A stretch of 64,000 bases of DNA from Hydractinia symbiolongicarpus (lineage: Eukaryota > Cnidaria > Hydrozoa > Anthoathecata > Hydractiniidae): positions 930,001 to 994,000 of the forward strand of contig NC_079889.1 in assembly GCF_029227915.1 (NCBI RefSeq). Reading direction: 5' to 3'. The position numbers were made by a program, and so were the translations under genes. This document shows positions 26,088 to 37,951 of the stretch, one piece after another; the first letter of the stretch is position 1, and each line of letters begins with the position of its first letter. A model generated the notes under the pieces. That model saw only the letters and a list, made by a program, of their open reading frames with translations, had not been told where the DNA came from and did no database searches.

Positions 26088-29000
26088 TTATTTGCGTTGT
26101 AACGTTGCGCCGAATATATCTTCGTGATAGCGACCTTCAGTCTAATATAAAAATAAACAAGAATTTAAATATTGAAAGTCGAAAGTAGCCGAATAGCGTG
26201 CAAACAACAAATCTTGAAAATCTTGAAACAAGTATCTATAACTTTTTTGTGAGAAGGTTGAAGATCACGATCTGAAGCTGTACAGATTTTTATTATTCAG
26301 CCTTTAAAATTAGCGGTTTCTTAAACCTTATAGCATTAATTCTGTTTTAGTATAAACCAATGTCAGAAAAAACCTGACAATTTAGCAGCTACAGTAAGAA
26401 ATATTTCCAATGCGAAAATCAAAGGATAGCGTAAAGAAAAATAAACGAACACCAACCTTCATTGTTCCAACATATCGTTTTGCTTCTTTCTCAGTAAACG
26501 CAGAATACTCTTTCACCAACTGCAATATAGTCCTTTCAACAGCTGTTGCCATGGTTAAGTCGCCACAAACAAAAAGATGGCCATCATGTTGAAGGATCAA
26601 GTTGATAACTTCATCAGCATGTTTTCTGATAAGATCTTGAACATATGTCTACAAACAAATCAATTTTCAAACTTTCAAATCATACTGTGTAAATTTACAT
26701 TTTGCATAAACAGCTTGATGGTTAGTGTGGCATAGGTTTTAAAGCTAGTCTGCCTTTGGTAGATTTTGGTCACTTTAGCGATTCGAGCAAACAAGCGATA
26801 TTCAGACCTACATTTGTCGAAACAAAGTAGCGAATGAGGCGGAAAAGCTTTATCTCGTTTTTGTTATTTTTACCATCACCGTACATAAGAGCATTTTTTA
26901 AAACTATTTTCCATTTGACTGTGGTTTTTCTATAGCAGCCAAATGGTAACAAGCCTTAACAAACAAGTATCTATGTTCACAGTATTGATTCTGATTGGTT
27001 GGCAAAAAAGATGTCAAATCCCCATATACCTTAGGTGTATTTTCTTCCCTGGAAAATGCATTATACACTTTCCTAAAAACTCCTTTCTGTACCAATTCGA
27101 GTTTTTCTTTCTCGTAGATATGATCGAGTTTAGAATTACGGCAGCCGAAAAATAAATACATGTTTGATGTTTTATCTTCAACGTCACGCTGTTGCCAAAA
27201 TGATCGAAATGGTGCAATCCCTGTACCTGGACCAACCATTATTACTGGTGCTGAGTCATCTTTTGGCAGTCGAAATTTTGGAGCTCTATAAAATATTTCA
27301 GTTATAACTTTTTCGCTCTAACATTCAGCAACAACAAGGTAAATAAATAAATGTTATGAATATACATACGATCTAACTAAGCATGGAACAATATCATCCT
27401 TCCTTAGTGAGTTCAACCACGACGAACACACGCCAAAATGTTGCGTGTTTTCTATTAAATGGAAATTCACGGTACAAATTTTTCCCTTTCCACACTGACC
27501 CTAATTTCATATCAACCAAGTTTTAGTTTTTAATGGTCCTAATCTCATAGAAAAAGAGACGTCGCAAGTCGTTTTAACGCAGAGTTAAAACATTAAAGTT
27601 ATTCAGGTTCGAAGTGAAACCAACTAATACAGTATAAAAACAGCCCGTGGTTGTATAAAAACAGCCTAAAGTTGCATAAAACAGCCCAAGATTGTGCAAA
27701 AATAAACCAGGATATTATAAAAACAAACCCAAGGTAGCATAAAGTAAAACAAGGCAGTATAAAACAGCCCAAGTTTGTACAAATATAAACCAGGGTAGTT
27801 TAAAACAGCCCTAGATTGTCTAAAAACAAACAAATGTAGTATAAAAAGCAGCTTACCATCAACCATGTAAGACACCAATGCAACTGTCAAGTGTATTTCA
27901 TTTGGATATTTCTTTGGTGATGAGGAAATTGAATAGAAGCGCTAAAATAAAATACACCCTGTAAAACAAGGAAATATAGCACTGCAATGGAACACAGAAG
28001 TTAAAAAGACACAGCGCTGCACTCGAATACAGTGATAGAACACAAGAAACACAAGCTCTTTTTGATAGAACCTGGAATGTCTTTTTATTCTTCTTTCGCA
28101 ATTAAATTAAAATTGAAATAAGGCTTTACTTAATTACGTGTTTGTACGAAGTCAACAGTAACTTTACAGTCTTACTGGTTTTAGTATTGGCAGTTGATTA
28201 ATCAACATGGTCAAGTCAACTTTTATTGATGGAAATTCTTTCAGTACTTCCAAAATATTTGGATACTTCATATATCTCCAATCTTCATACACTTCAGTGT
28301 TCTATAAATAATAAAAATTATGTTGCAATTCGAGTTACAGAAGATTCCAGAGATCCCTTAACCATTATGAATATTATTAATGAACTAGTCGTTAGCCCGT
28401 GGACAAATCCACGGGTTCGCCCGTCCTTTTTATACCGCATTACGTGCGTCTCGCTACCTGCGCAGCTAAGCTACCATTTTGCGTGACAGACAGACGGACG
28501 GACAGACGTATACGGGTATTATAATATAGATGCTAGATGTTCTTCTACTGATGATATTATAAGGCGGAAGAAAATACTTAATGACAAGGTAGCTATTTGC
28601 TTTGTGTTGTGAAACTTTTTGAAAAAACGTTTAAACTATCTTTCACGGTTCATTGGATTCTTTATCATAGTTTCGTGAGTGTTTTAGTCGCTTAAAATTT
28701 TACCAAGACTAGCAAATAAAATAATTTTTCCATGGTTTTTCTTCTGCTGTATAGCATTCCCTTTTTTTGCGCGTCAAATTTGCAAGTTGTGAACAAAAGA
28801 AACTGTGATGTTCAAATCATGTGGACTTGTTGTACCTTGCATGGTTGCATAACGTTTGATTCAATTGCTTGCTTAGTAATCCTCATATCTTATTTATTCG
28901 TGTGTAATTTCAATGTTTTTTTATAAACTACTAACATAAGAAAACTTATTAGCAGCTATAACACAAGATTACCTTAGCCAGAGTACACAACATTTCTTTT

Positions 29001-32000
29001 TCATTGACATTTTCACACGCGTCTGCAAGTAAAAGTAAAAGTTTAGCTGCAGGTGGGGTTGTAATATCCAAAAAATTGGTGAATATCTCCCGAAGTGACG
29101 TCGGCATTGGCAATGAGCTGATTGTACACCATCTTGAATCTATAAGAATAATAATTAATGAGTTAACTATTAAAAAATAGATTAATAAACGAACGAATGA
29201 ATGAACGAATGAATGAATGAATAAATGAATAGATAAATAAATAAATGCATTTTTTACTCTGATTAACTTACACAAGAGTTAAATAATACTTTTGAATATC
29301 CAGCATGCCCTACTTTACTTAAGAGGTCTATTTTTTATCCATTGCTTTATTGCCATTAATACTGAAAAACACATGAAAAGATCGCTTCTTTAAGATTCAT
29401 ATTCAGAATCTTACCCAGATTCTTGTGCATATATCCTATTGCCCTCTATGCCTTTATGGTCTTTTAAGGAGATAAATAAAACTCCCACCAATTACTTAAA
29501 ACAATTTATAAATACGAACCATCTTCCTTTTTCTTGATACACAACCTAACATCAGCTTCAGCAAGACAGTTGACATGTTTTAACAACCTTTCAACCAAAT
29601 GTTTGTCGTTAGAAGGATAGACGCAAAGATGATCGCCTGGCTGATAATTCAGATTGTGTGACGTTGAGGCGTCTAATCGAATCAGATTGGTGACTCGTCT
29701 AAGATAATTAATTACAGAAATATTTCTTAGAGAAGAAAGACGCAGGGGATGGAAAGGTATAAAAAAAGTGGTAAAATCATACTCAGATTCTTCAGCTTGT
29801 AAATTTTGTACATCTATTACTTTGGCAGTTTCGATCTTGCGCCGATGTAACTTTGACAATGCTAGATAAAAAGAAAAAAAAAAAGTTCAGAATAAAAAAG
29901 ATTAATAAAATATTAGGAATAATACAAAATAAAAAGATAAGAATTGTATACTTTTAGTAAGTCCAGCATGATTGTTCTTGCCATCTGCCTTTTCTATCTT
30001 AAACATTCCTTTTTTCCAGTCTGTTGCGGATTTCCATATCGCCATTGATGAGGGTGATATTTTAACATCAGTGATGCAAAACATGTCGCAAGCAGTCTGT
30101 TAAAAATTAAAAACCACCTGTCATAAGTTTGCACACTTCAAGCATAACTTAAAAGCGCTGAATAAAAACTTATATCTACCTTAAAGCAGGTTCTAGCCCA
30201 AATTTTAAACGATTCTTCCTGTCCATCTAACTCGTCACCTTCCACTAACGGGGAGATTTCTTTTCCACCCAAACTTTTTAAGTATTTATTCAACAACTTG
30301 CCAAACGCGCAAAAGGTTGGGTAAGCTCGTGAACCAAGAGCAAACACAGAGTATCTACAAAAAATATCTCTCATAAAACATGATGCATATTGAAGAAGAA
30401 CTACTTTGTTCATCACTAATATACTGACTGGCAGTGAGCGGATTTGATCCACGGGCAGCAGAATTGGGAGCTGCAGAGGAATCAACTACACTCTGACGGC
30501 AATACCATAGTGATAAACTTAGATAATTTATTCAGATGCTGTGTAATTCACCTATGCATTTACCTACACATACTATGCAGTTTATCATTGATAACAACTT
30601 TTCGTTGTTGAGAATCACTGTGTATAATTATAACGAACACACTTATTTTTATAAGAACAAGTTTATAAGAATGAGGCTGGAAATGGTTGAAAAATAAAAA
30701 CAAGGTAACAGTGTATAAATAAAATAAAATATAACAATAAAAACAAGGTATTACAGGAATGGAACATTGAACTAAGGCTGATTTTAAAAATGAGTTTCTA
30801 TTATTTTCTGGAAAATACGTAGAACTTGGGGGAATTTTTTTTCTCACGGCAAGGTTTTTTGAAGTACCCCATTCAACATACACCACTGCATTTCACTCAC
30901 TTTATTTATGTTATTTTCGATTTCAGATAGATACGAGTGCAGACGCAGCAAACGTACAAAAGATTACAAAAAAAAAAAGATAATTTCAACTATTTAATAC
31001 CTGGTATTTCGTAACCTCTCAACAGTGTTCAGCGCTGTCTCTTGTTTTGAACGACTTAAAAAAAATATCACGTAGAAACAACACTACACAAATGATATAA
31101 AAAAGTTACACACCAAGATGTAACGATATTTTTTGAAAAAATATAAGAAAGTTAACTAGTCAAATCATGTTTTTATTTTTTGATTTTAAAACCAGAACAA
31201 GCCTTGACAACCCTACTTAAATCCAATTTACAAGATTTATAGCATTAAAACTGCCCACATCACACTTTAACTGCGGAAAATTATGTTTGTTTGTTTACCC
31301 ATTTGGAAAAACCATCTTCTTTAACTTCTTTTTAAACTCCTAGAAAAACAGAATTAAATTCTAATCATTAAAATAATTACTTTAAAAAATGTACTACGTA
31401 ACATGCATTAAATAACACAAAAGATAGCATTTTTAGTGTCCAACCTTGCCATTATCAGGCGCTTCACCATTTCCAAATGTACTGGCCACAATAAACAGAC
31501 ATTCCTCATTTTCAATTTCAGCAAAATTGTAATCTTCCATACACAACTTTTTAGAATCAAACGCATGTAAAAATAATTCGTTTAACATTGTTGCATATTC
31601 TTCAGATTTCCCAGTTTCCGTGGCGTACAAGATTGTCACTTTCTTCCGTTTAGCAAGAATGTCTCCGTATAATATGTTAGAGACTTTTACTGCCCTATAA
31701 AAGGTACAAAAAGATTGTTGTTAATATTCTGAGCAATACAATATACGTTTAACATACGCCAAGGCTTCACCCTGCATCACTTCCCAAGGCACCAATGCAA
31801 TACGCATGGAAGGGATTATGCGAGTAGAACAGCTATAGTAAGAAGCATCAGGTTTTAGATTGTTCAATAATTCTTTGGCAATTTTAGGCTCTGATGGCAA
31901 TCGGTCACATGCAGGGATGTCTTACCTAGCGACATCTTTAAATGTAAGTTTCTTTTTGCGTTCAGAAGAATCTTTCGTGAGTGGAAAGTATTTCCAAGGA

Positions 32001-35000
32001 TCCACTTGATATTCATAAGAAGGCTTCAACTTGTAATTAAGCATTTCCTTAATAATAAAGAGAAAATGCGTATTTATAAATGTACGAAAAACGTTGCAAG
32101 GTTAGTGAGAAATATTTTTTCTGCATCTTCATACCTGATGAAATACTTTAGTTGTAGAGCCTGAAAGTGGTGGCACAATCCATACCCAATCCGCAGGGCA
32201 TCCTCCTCTTAATTGTTGCTATGAAAAAAGTATAAGTAATTAATTACTTCAGTTAGCAATAACAATGAAAATGTCTTAAAGGCAATGGGAGTGTCCTGTC
32301 ATTCAACGATATATTTACAGTGGCATTTTAACAAGCGTGATTACTATCAAACAAACAAGCAAAAAATGTTAGTCAGATAAAGAAGGAAAGAGAAATCGCG
32401 ATAATACTGCGAACCTTCTCCATCTAAACTAGAAGTGACATAATACACTAGTGCCATATCTTTAAAACAAAATTTGAAATTTGCTTTACCTCATCTTTCA
32501 AATGTTTGATAAACGACTCAGATGCTGTATGATGATCCACAATAGTTACACCAGCTTCCTAATTGCAATTAATTAAAAATATTATCAACTAAACATTTTG
32601 CATGCTAAGAGTTTTGACTTTGGGAAATCACATGCACGCAAATTTAACAAAACATAATATTGCTACGTCAGCGTTTGTACAGGGTAAAATAAATAAATAT
32701 TAAGAAAAAATAAGCAACAACGAATATTATGTACATTAAAACTGTGCAGGACAGCTTGTGTCAGCTCTAATACTGCAATGTCCTTCCATAATGTCACATT
32801 ATTTGACGTGTCAAGTCCAATACATTCAGCAGTTGCCTAGATAGTAGAACGAGTAAAAAACATAAAAATATAAAACAAACCATGTAGTCTGAGTTAGAAA
32901 TACTAAAAACAACCTTTAGCATGCCATAGCGATCATTATCTGCAAAATTTCTTGCACCAATCTCTGTTGCCATATACCTTAAGATTGGATGAAAAAAAGG
33001 TAAAAAGGGAGATAAGAACAAAATTAAGTAAAATGGTAAAGAAAAGAAGTAAAGGCAAATGGGCAATCCATGTAGTCTTTACTTTGAATACAAACACATA
33101 CCATCCATTAAATGGAGCTGCTGTAAATTCCAAGCCACCACAATCAAATGACATATTGGCAACAGCTGGTAAGACATACCACTTTAAATCAAGTTCTTCA
33201 AACTCGCGATATCTATTAAATGAGAATTGCAAATAAAAATAAAACCCTGAAAAGGAAAGGCATTATAAAAAAAAGAGTTAATGGAAGAAAGAAGGCAACA
33301 ATTCGTTTTGCATTTTGTGCTTCAATAACTTGATCAAAATCCTACTCTGAACTACACAAAGTAAGTTACACAGACTCCAATACAATACAACCACGTCTTA
33401 CTTTGGATGTGTAATGTTTACTTCCATTACATCTTCTTCAGGTATTTCAAAATATTCTGGAAGTTCACCATTGGCTTGTAAAATTAAAGGCAGCACATCA
33501 AATCTTGTTCCTTTGCCAACCCATCCAAGTTGCTGTGCCATCTAAAATAAAAATGGAAATGCGTAGGCATTTTCCTGGCAGTATTTAATAAACTAGTCGT
33601 TAGCCCGTGGAAAAATCGACGGGTTCGCCATAAAATTATAGCCTCTTCATCTAATATAGATGAAGAAGCTATAATCTTATGCAGATAATATATAATAATC
33701 TTATTACCTCTGTGAGCTCCACGCCGGCTGGGTCTCCTATCACAGTTCCATCTTCTTGTTTATATCCTGCATATCGAATAAGTTGACCATTCCAGATGCG
33801 GAAATCTTTTCTTCGTGCAGTACGTGGAGGGAATATGGAGATTGTAGATCTATAAATAAAGGCTTGTGTAGACGCTTTACATGAACAATATATCGTGGGA
33901 AAATGCTTTATAAGATAAATGTCATCACATTTTCCTTGCGATGTGTTTCACGGAAGAGAACGTAATTATAAACAGACAGACATAGAAAAAGCTTGAACAA
34001 GTTAAAAGGGTTTAAAAATAATTTGTTTCATAAGAGAACTAAAGGTTTTTGGCCATTGTGAATATATTGCGCATGGTTTTGCAGCCATTTGACGAAGCAA
34101 GTTATCATAGAAAAGCTGTAATGAAAACAAAAAATATTTGGCGAGAATAAACTTTATTCTGTTTAACTTTTATGTAAGAAACATTGTTAAAATTATATCT
34201 TATGACTAAATTTGGAATCACACCAAGTTGGCCTTAACGCTATATAGTAGAGCTGTGTAAAGAACAGACCGGAATAACATAATAATAATATGCTCACCCA
34301 CCTTAACTTTCCTTTGTTCGTTGCATACTTGATGTGTGTTAAAAGACATTCAAACATTTCTTTTGCTGTCGTTACATGGCGAAAATCAAATAACTGTAAC
34401 GAAAGTTTATCGGTTCCGTACATTTAATTAGCAAGAAAAATCGGCTACAACTGTAACTACTAGAGAGAAATAAAAAGCTGAATTCTGAAAAACCGGGCAT
34501 GTTTGTGCTATCACAAGAATGGAGTGTTTCCTACTAAACATTTCGCAATTTTAAACAGTATGTTTACCTTCAACTTTTTCCACTGTATTCTGCCAATGCA
34601 GCGAGCAGCATTTCTCCATGCTAGACGTGCACCAAACATTAACTCGTCCTCGGTCATTTTGTATATCCCTTTAGCATCAATTTCGGATAGAACTTCAGAC
34701 ATTCTATTCAGATGATTTTCACTGTTTTCACTAAACCAGGAAAACTATTACTAGCTAAAAGAACTGCATATTCTTCGCACTTGTGACATTTATGTCACAA
34801 ATTTTAGTTGAAAAATTAGATAAATTGTAACAAAATCTTCTACAAAAAAGACATTCTGATTAGAGGCTTCTAAAACTACTAAATGTTTTTTTTTAAATAA
34901 ATTTTATTTTTCCAGCTATGTCAGGCAGGTAACCTGCTAGAGGACCATTTTCTAAAGGAAGATTTCCCCCAAACCACTTAATTTCAAGGCAATTTGAAAT

Positions 35001-36599
35001 AGAAAAATAACTTGATTTATTTATTTAGAAATAGCAAGAACATAACAAAATTCAGCAAAAAATCATTTAAGAAAGTGCTATTGCGGGAGATATGGTAAAG
35101 ACGGTTCGGCATCCGGGTGTTAGCTATTCTGGACAAATTGCTTGTAAGGTGGAAGTTGTTATTGTGCCATGTGAATGTCAGCAATGAAAGTATACCTGCC
35201 CATCGAAGCGAAGTACTGCTTCATGAAACTTTTGCCATCTTTTTTAACTTCATCTTTTGGTCTCATTTCACCAGGTGCTTGCTTTAAATCAGATTCTCCA
35301 CCATATGGATACATAACTGAACCTGTACATCGATCAGCTGTGCAATATGTTTTCTTAAAAGGAAGTCAACTATTCTGTTACATTTTTGGAATCATTTAAA
35401 TCCATTCGCATCTACGCATCGTTATATTTTTACGCATATTTTATTACAAATGCTGGAAACGGCTTGATTTTGAAGCTATCTATCCTTAAAACTCTCATCT
35501 CCAAGCTAACTAAAATTAAGTCAGCTCTACCTAATTTTAGAACTTTATTTTGTTCAATAGGACACAATATAACCTAGCTATTAGCCGCTTTTACAACGCT
35601 CATTAATGCAGCGTAGCATTTGTAGCGTAATGAATTGTAAGGCTGATGTGTTCCTGTTGAGAAATTGAATGTCAAACATAACATCAGTAGAATATAAAGA
35701 GGCGCCATAACAAAGTTAATGAGGTGTTCTGTTCACAGATGAATATACTCACAGCGGCTTGTTGGTGCAAAGTATCAGTCGCTTGCTTCTTATCAGCAAT
35801 ATTATTGAGCACAACCGGTTTCATGGGACATACTGTTTTCATGGGGCACATTGGTTTCTTTAGCCCAATATGTTCTTCTTGTGATATGTCGTGCATGATA
35901 TCATGCTGAAAGAAGATTTTTTTTATAATTTTGTTGACAGTATTTCCTATTGCTTTTCAGCTTTTACTTTATCAAATAATTTAAGGCATAAAATTTTATT
36001 TAAAGTAAAATTTAACTAGCGGTAATAAAACAAAGTTTCTGGCCAGGATTTGAGATTAATTCAATTATTAATGTTGCTAAGAACAGTACTCGTAAAACTA
36101 CCAATGCATAATACGTTAAGCTTGGTAAGAAGAAATAGGAAAAATAATATACCATTTGCTCCCTCTTTTCTTTGTTACAATTCTTCACATTCTTTTCAAT
36201 GACACCTAGCTCTTGCTGACAATGAGTCGCAATACCATTGAATTTATTGATATCTGGTTGAGCTGGTGCTGTTTTACGTGCTTCTTTTCGAATTCCATTC
36301 ATCTGTTTCTTGCCATTTTCACCTGATTTGTGTCTCTTGATTGTCAATTCCACTCCCTTGCCAAAATCTATTTCAGATATGTAGTTAATGAGGGATTGGA
36401 TGTCGTTAAAATGTTTGTTATCAATCCCTTTAACTTCATCGTACAATTGAAGTTGACCATCTTCCTGAGCAGAACTACCAGTTGTAACGTTGGTCACGAC
36501 AAAAGAATTGCGGTGTTTACCAAGTAGAAAACCTAGTCCACCCACTTTGCGTTTAACCAGAGTCATATTGATTACCTCGCAATTGCCAAGTTCCGTCAT
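26088..36599 (-). CDS. NOS: Nitric oxide synthase A, nNOS-like with N-terminal PDZ domain, 26 coding exons
   Basis: Makes nitric oxide from L-arginine using NADPH, O2, heme, BH4, FMN and FAD. Exons in gene order: 36599-36153, 35905-35753, 35353-35196, 34730-34568, 34393-34302, 33849-33708, 33541-33402, 33212-33102, 32977-32914, 32836-32735, 32558-32490, 32218-32135, 32047-31926, 31694-31445, 31339-31299, 31054-31001, 30354-30180, 30096-29952, 29861-29520, 29139-28973, 28301-28176, 27941-27857, 27451-27370, 27285-27030, 26648-26457, 26141-26088; 3816 nt, 1271 residues, phases all close. Domains: PDZ (about 14-100, [13 protein letters not shown]); zinc CxxxxC at Cys204/209; heme Cys297 in [12 protein letters not shown]; substrate Glu474 in [11 protein letters not shown]; basic calmodulin-type linker about 605-634; FMN domain with [23 protein letters not shown] (1050-1057); NADPH site [13 protein letters not shown]. 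The usual autoinhibitory insert is short and the C-terminal tail ends seven residues after the conserved Phe1264. A 5' UTR intron ends at 36636-36637, just before the start exon. Confidence 0.95.
27600..27850. repeat. Degenerate tandem repeat of about 20 bp in a NOS-A intron
   Basis: About ten imperfect copies of a GTATAAAACAGCCCAAG-type unit, alternating with AAATAAACCAGG variants, in the intron between coding exons 22 and 23. Non-coding. Confidence 0.7.
28385..28530 (-). mobile_element. Non-autonomous Helitron in a NOS-A intron
   Basis: 146 bp between NOS-A coding exons 20 and 21. Minus-strand start TCTATATTATAATACCCG; end hairpin of about 20 nt (one mismatch) followed 7 nt later by CTAG; flanked by A and T. 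It is in the same transcriptional direction as the host gene. Confidence 0.88.
29185..29250. repeat. GAAT/AAAT microsatellite in a NOS-A intron
   Basis: Interrupted tetranucleotide array (GAAC, GAAT, AAAT, AGAT variants) just upstream, in gene direction, of coding exon 20. Confidence 0.85.
31721..31921 (-). other. Protein-like 66-codon open frame inside NOS-A intron 13
   Basis: Intron 13 (31695-31925, 231 bp) is almost filled by an uninterrupted frame with protein-like composition, including the segments [18 protein letters not shown] and [17 protein letters not shown]. It is out of frame with exon 13: read-through meets TAA at once. It has no acceptor of its own. It lies exactly between the oxygenase and the calmodulin-linker exons. 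No family was recognised. It may be an inserted coding fragment or chance. Confidence 0.4.
33593..33660 (-). mobile_element. Truncated Helitron in a NOS-A intron
   Basis: Only the two termini remain: 3' hairpin plus CTAG and a 5' TCTATATTAG end, 68 bp, flanked by A and T. An ATTATAGC..GCTATAAT inverted repeat centres on the 5' end. Confidence 0.65.
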
Positions 36600-36717
36600 C
36601 TTGACAGGGTTGCAATGATACCTCACAGTGTTTATCTAAAACCAAAATGAAAACGTCTTGTCAATGTGTTTTTCAACTTTCCATGATAATTTTTTAAACT
36701 TACGATAATGTGGACTA

Positions 36718-36841
36718 TCTCTTTAATAATAGCCGTCGTCTGTCTGCGTGTCCGCAAAAGGCGCGTCCTGTTACAAAAACACGAAATGCGATATATAAAG
36801 GACGGGTGACCCCGTAGATTTTTCCACGGGCTAAGGACTAG
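36718..36841 (+). mobile_element. Helitron, TCTCT-type 5' end, first of a tandem pair
   Basis: Starts TCTCTTTAATAATAGCCGTC and ends with the hairpin CCCGTAGATTTTTCCACGGG plus CTAG. It is immediately followed, with no spacer, by a second element in the same orientation. It lies in the 5' UTR intron or upstream region of NOS-A. Confidence 0.8.
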
Positions 36842-36977
36842 TCTTTTATAATACCCGTATACGTCTGTCCGTCCGTCTGCCTGTCACGCAAAATGGTAGC
36901 TTAGCTGCGCAGGTAGCGAGACGCACGCAATGCGGTATAAAGAGCACGGGCGATTTTTTTCACGGGCTAACGACTAG
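36842..36977 (+). mobile_element. Helitron, second of the tandem pair
   Basis: Starts TCTTTTATAATACCCGTATA directly after the CTAG of the preceding copy and ends in hairpin plus CTAG, then T. 136 bp. Its interior matches the copies at 28385 and 17726. Confidence 0.85.
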
Positions 36978-37795
36978 TGTAACAAAAAAAAGACAAAAGC
37001 GAGGAATCTTTAAATTGAGATCAGGCTTGTCCCACTGCATATACAGGGCTACCTTGATTCATAAATTACATCTGTTTTTAAATCATTGATTATTTTAAAA
37101 CAATTACACGTTTTTTATATAAGAAACTTGGTGAAGAGTCTAGTTCTAAAAGTCTCCTGTTTCGTATAACAAAAGTTTCTTAATTTTGGTCTAAATATAA
37201 AATGTTTTTAGTTCTATGTTTTAAATATTTCTTAATTCAACTTTTTCTCCGCGTTGTTTAACATTTTAGGTGACTCCAAATTTGAACAAAATCGCTTTTT
37301 AAATTTTTCTTTTGAAACAAATTTGTTTCTGCAATAAAATAGTTTTATTTTATAGAAGTTTTCCTTTCAAAACAATTCCCTCAAATAAGAAATCAGAAAA
37401 GGAAAAAAAGTTTCTTATTTAAAAAATAGCCATAACAATGCAATTGTGAAAGTTTCTTAATTTTTTGAGATCCCATATGTAGATTTCTTATAAACTGGTT
37501 TCTTATAAAAAATACGTGTACAACTATACTCCTACAATCTTTAGAATAAAAATGTTTAAAAATGCGTGAATTACTTTTTCTTTTGATGTTCATGTATTTT
37601 AGTTTTTAGCATGCGAGGTACCTCACAAATGAACATGTGAAAATTAAAAAAACATTTGACACAAGATCTGTTGGATTAGCGCTAGTTGTAATTAGTTATT
37701 ATCTGGTTCGTTTATTTTGTAAGGCCGAAGGTTCCAGTTTTATAGAATTTATTTTTAGTGTATTTCAAGAAGCCAAGCTGTAATTAATCTTTAAA

Positions 37796-37951
37796 ATGAA
37801 CAAAACTTTGGATAATAGCCTGGAAAAAATTGCTAACATCAGCCAATCTGCTTCACCAACGTTAAATGGAATGGAACAGTTTGACATAATCAGAAGCTAC
37901 TTGAACAAAAAAGTTATCAAACAGAAACAAGAACACGAAACAAGACTGTAA
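37796..37951 (+). CDS. Unrecognised 51-residue open frame
   Basis: ATG to TAA, hydrophilic and probably helical (LDNSLEKIANISQSAS, then a Lys/Gln/Glu-rich end). Composition is more protein-like than the surrounding AT-rich DNA. It could be the first exon or a remnant of something larger, because coding-like text does not continue in frame after the stop. Family unknown. Confidence 0.2.
   Translation: MNKTLDNSLEKIANISQSASPTLNGMEQFDIIRSYLNKKVIKQKQEHETRL

Noticed and set aside
27452-27510. Longer form of NOS-A coding exon 23 starting at an upstream AG
   Set aside because: Every upstream AG gives the wrong phase after the GATG|GTAAGC donor of exon 22. The TTTAATAG acceptor at 27452-27453 restores the frame and gives the expected ..[11 protein letters not shown] spacing.
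36012-36152. Read-through extension of the NOS-A PDZ exon
   Set aside because: The open frame continues past 36153 only as intron translation; the GTATAT donor and in-phase next exon support splicing.
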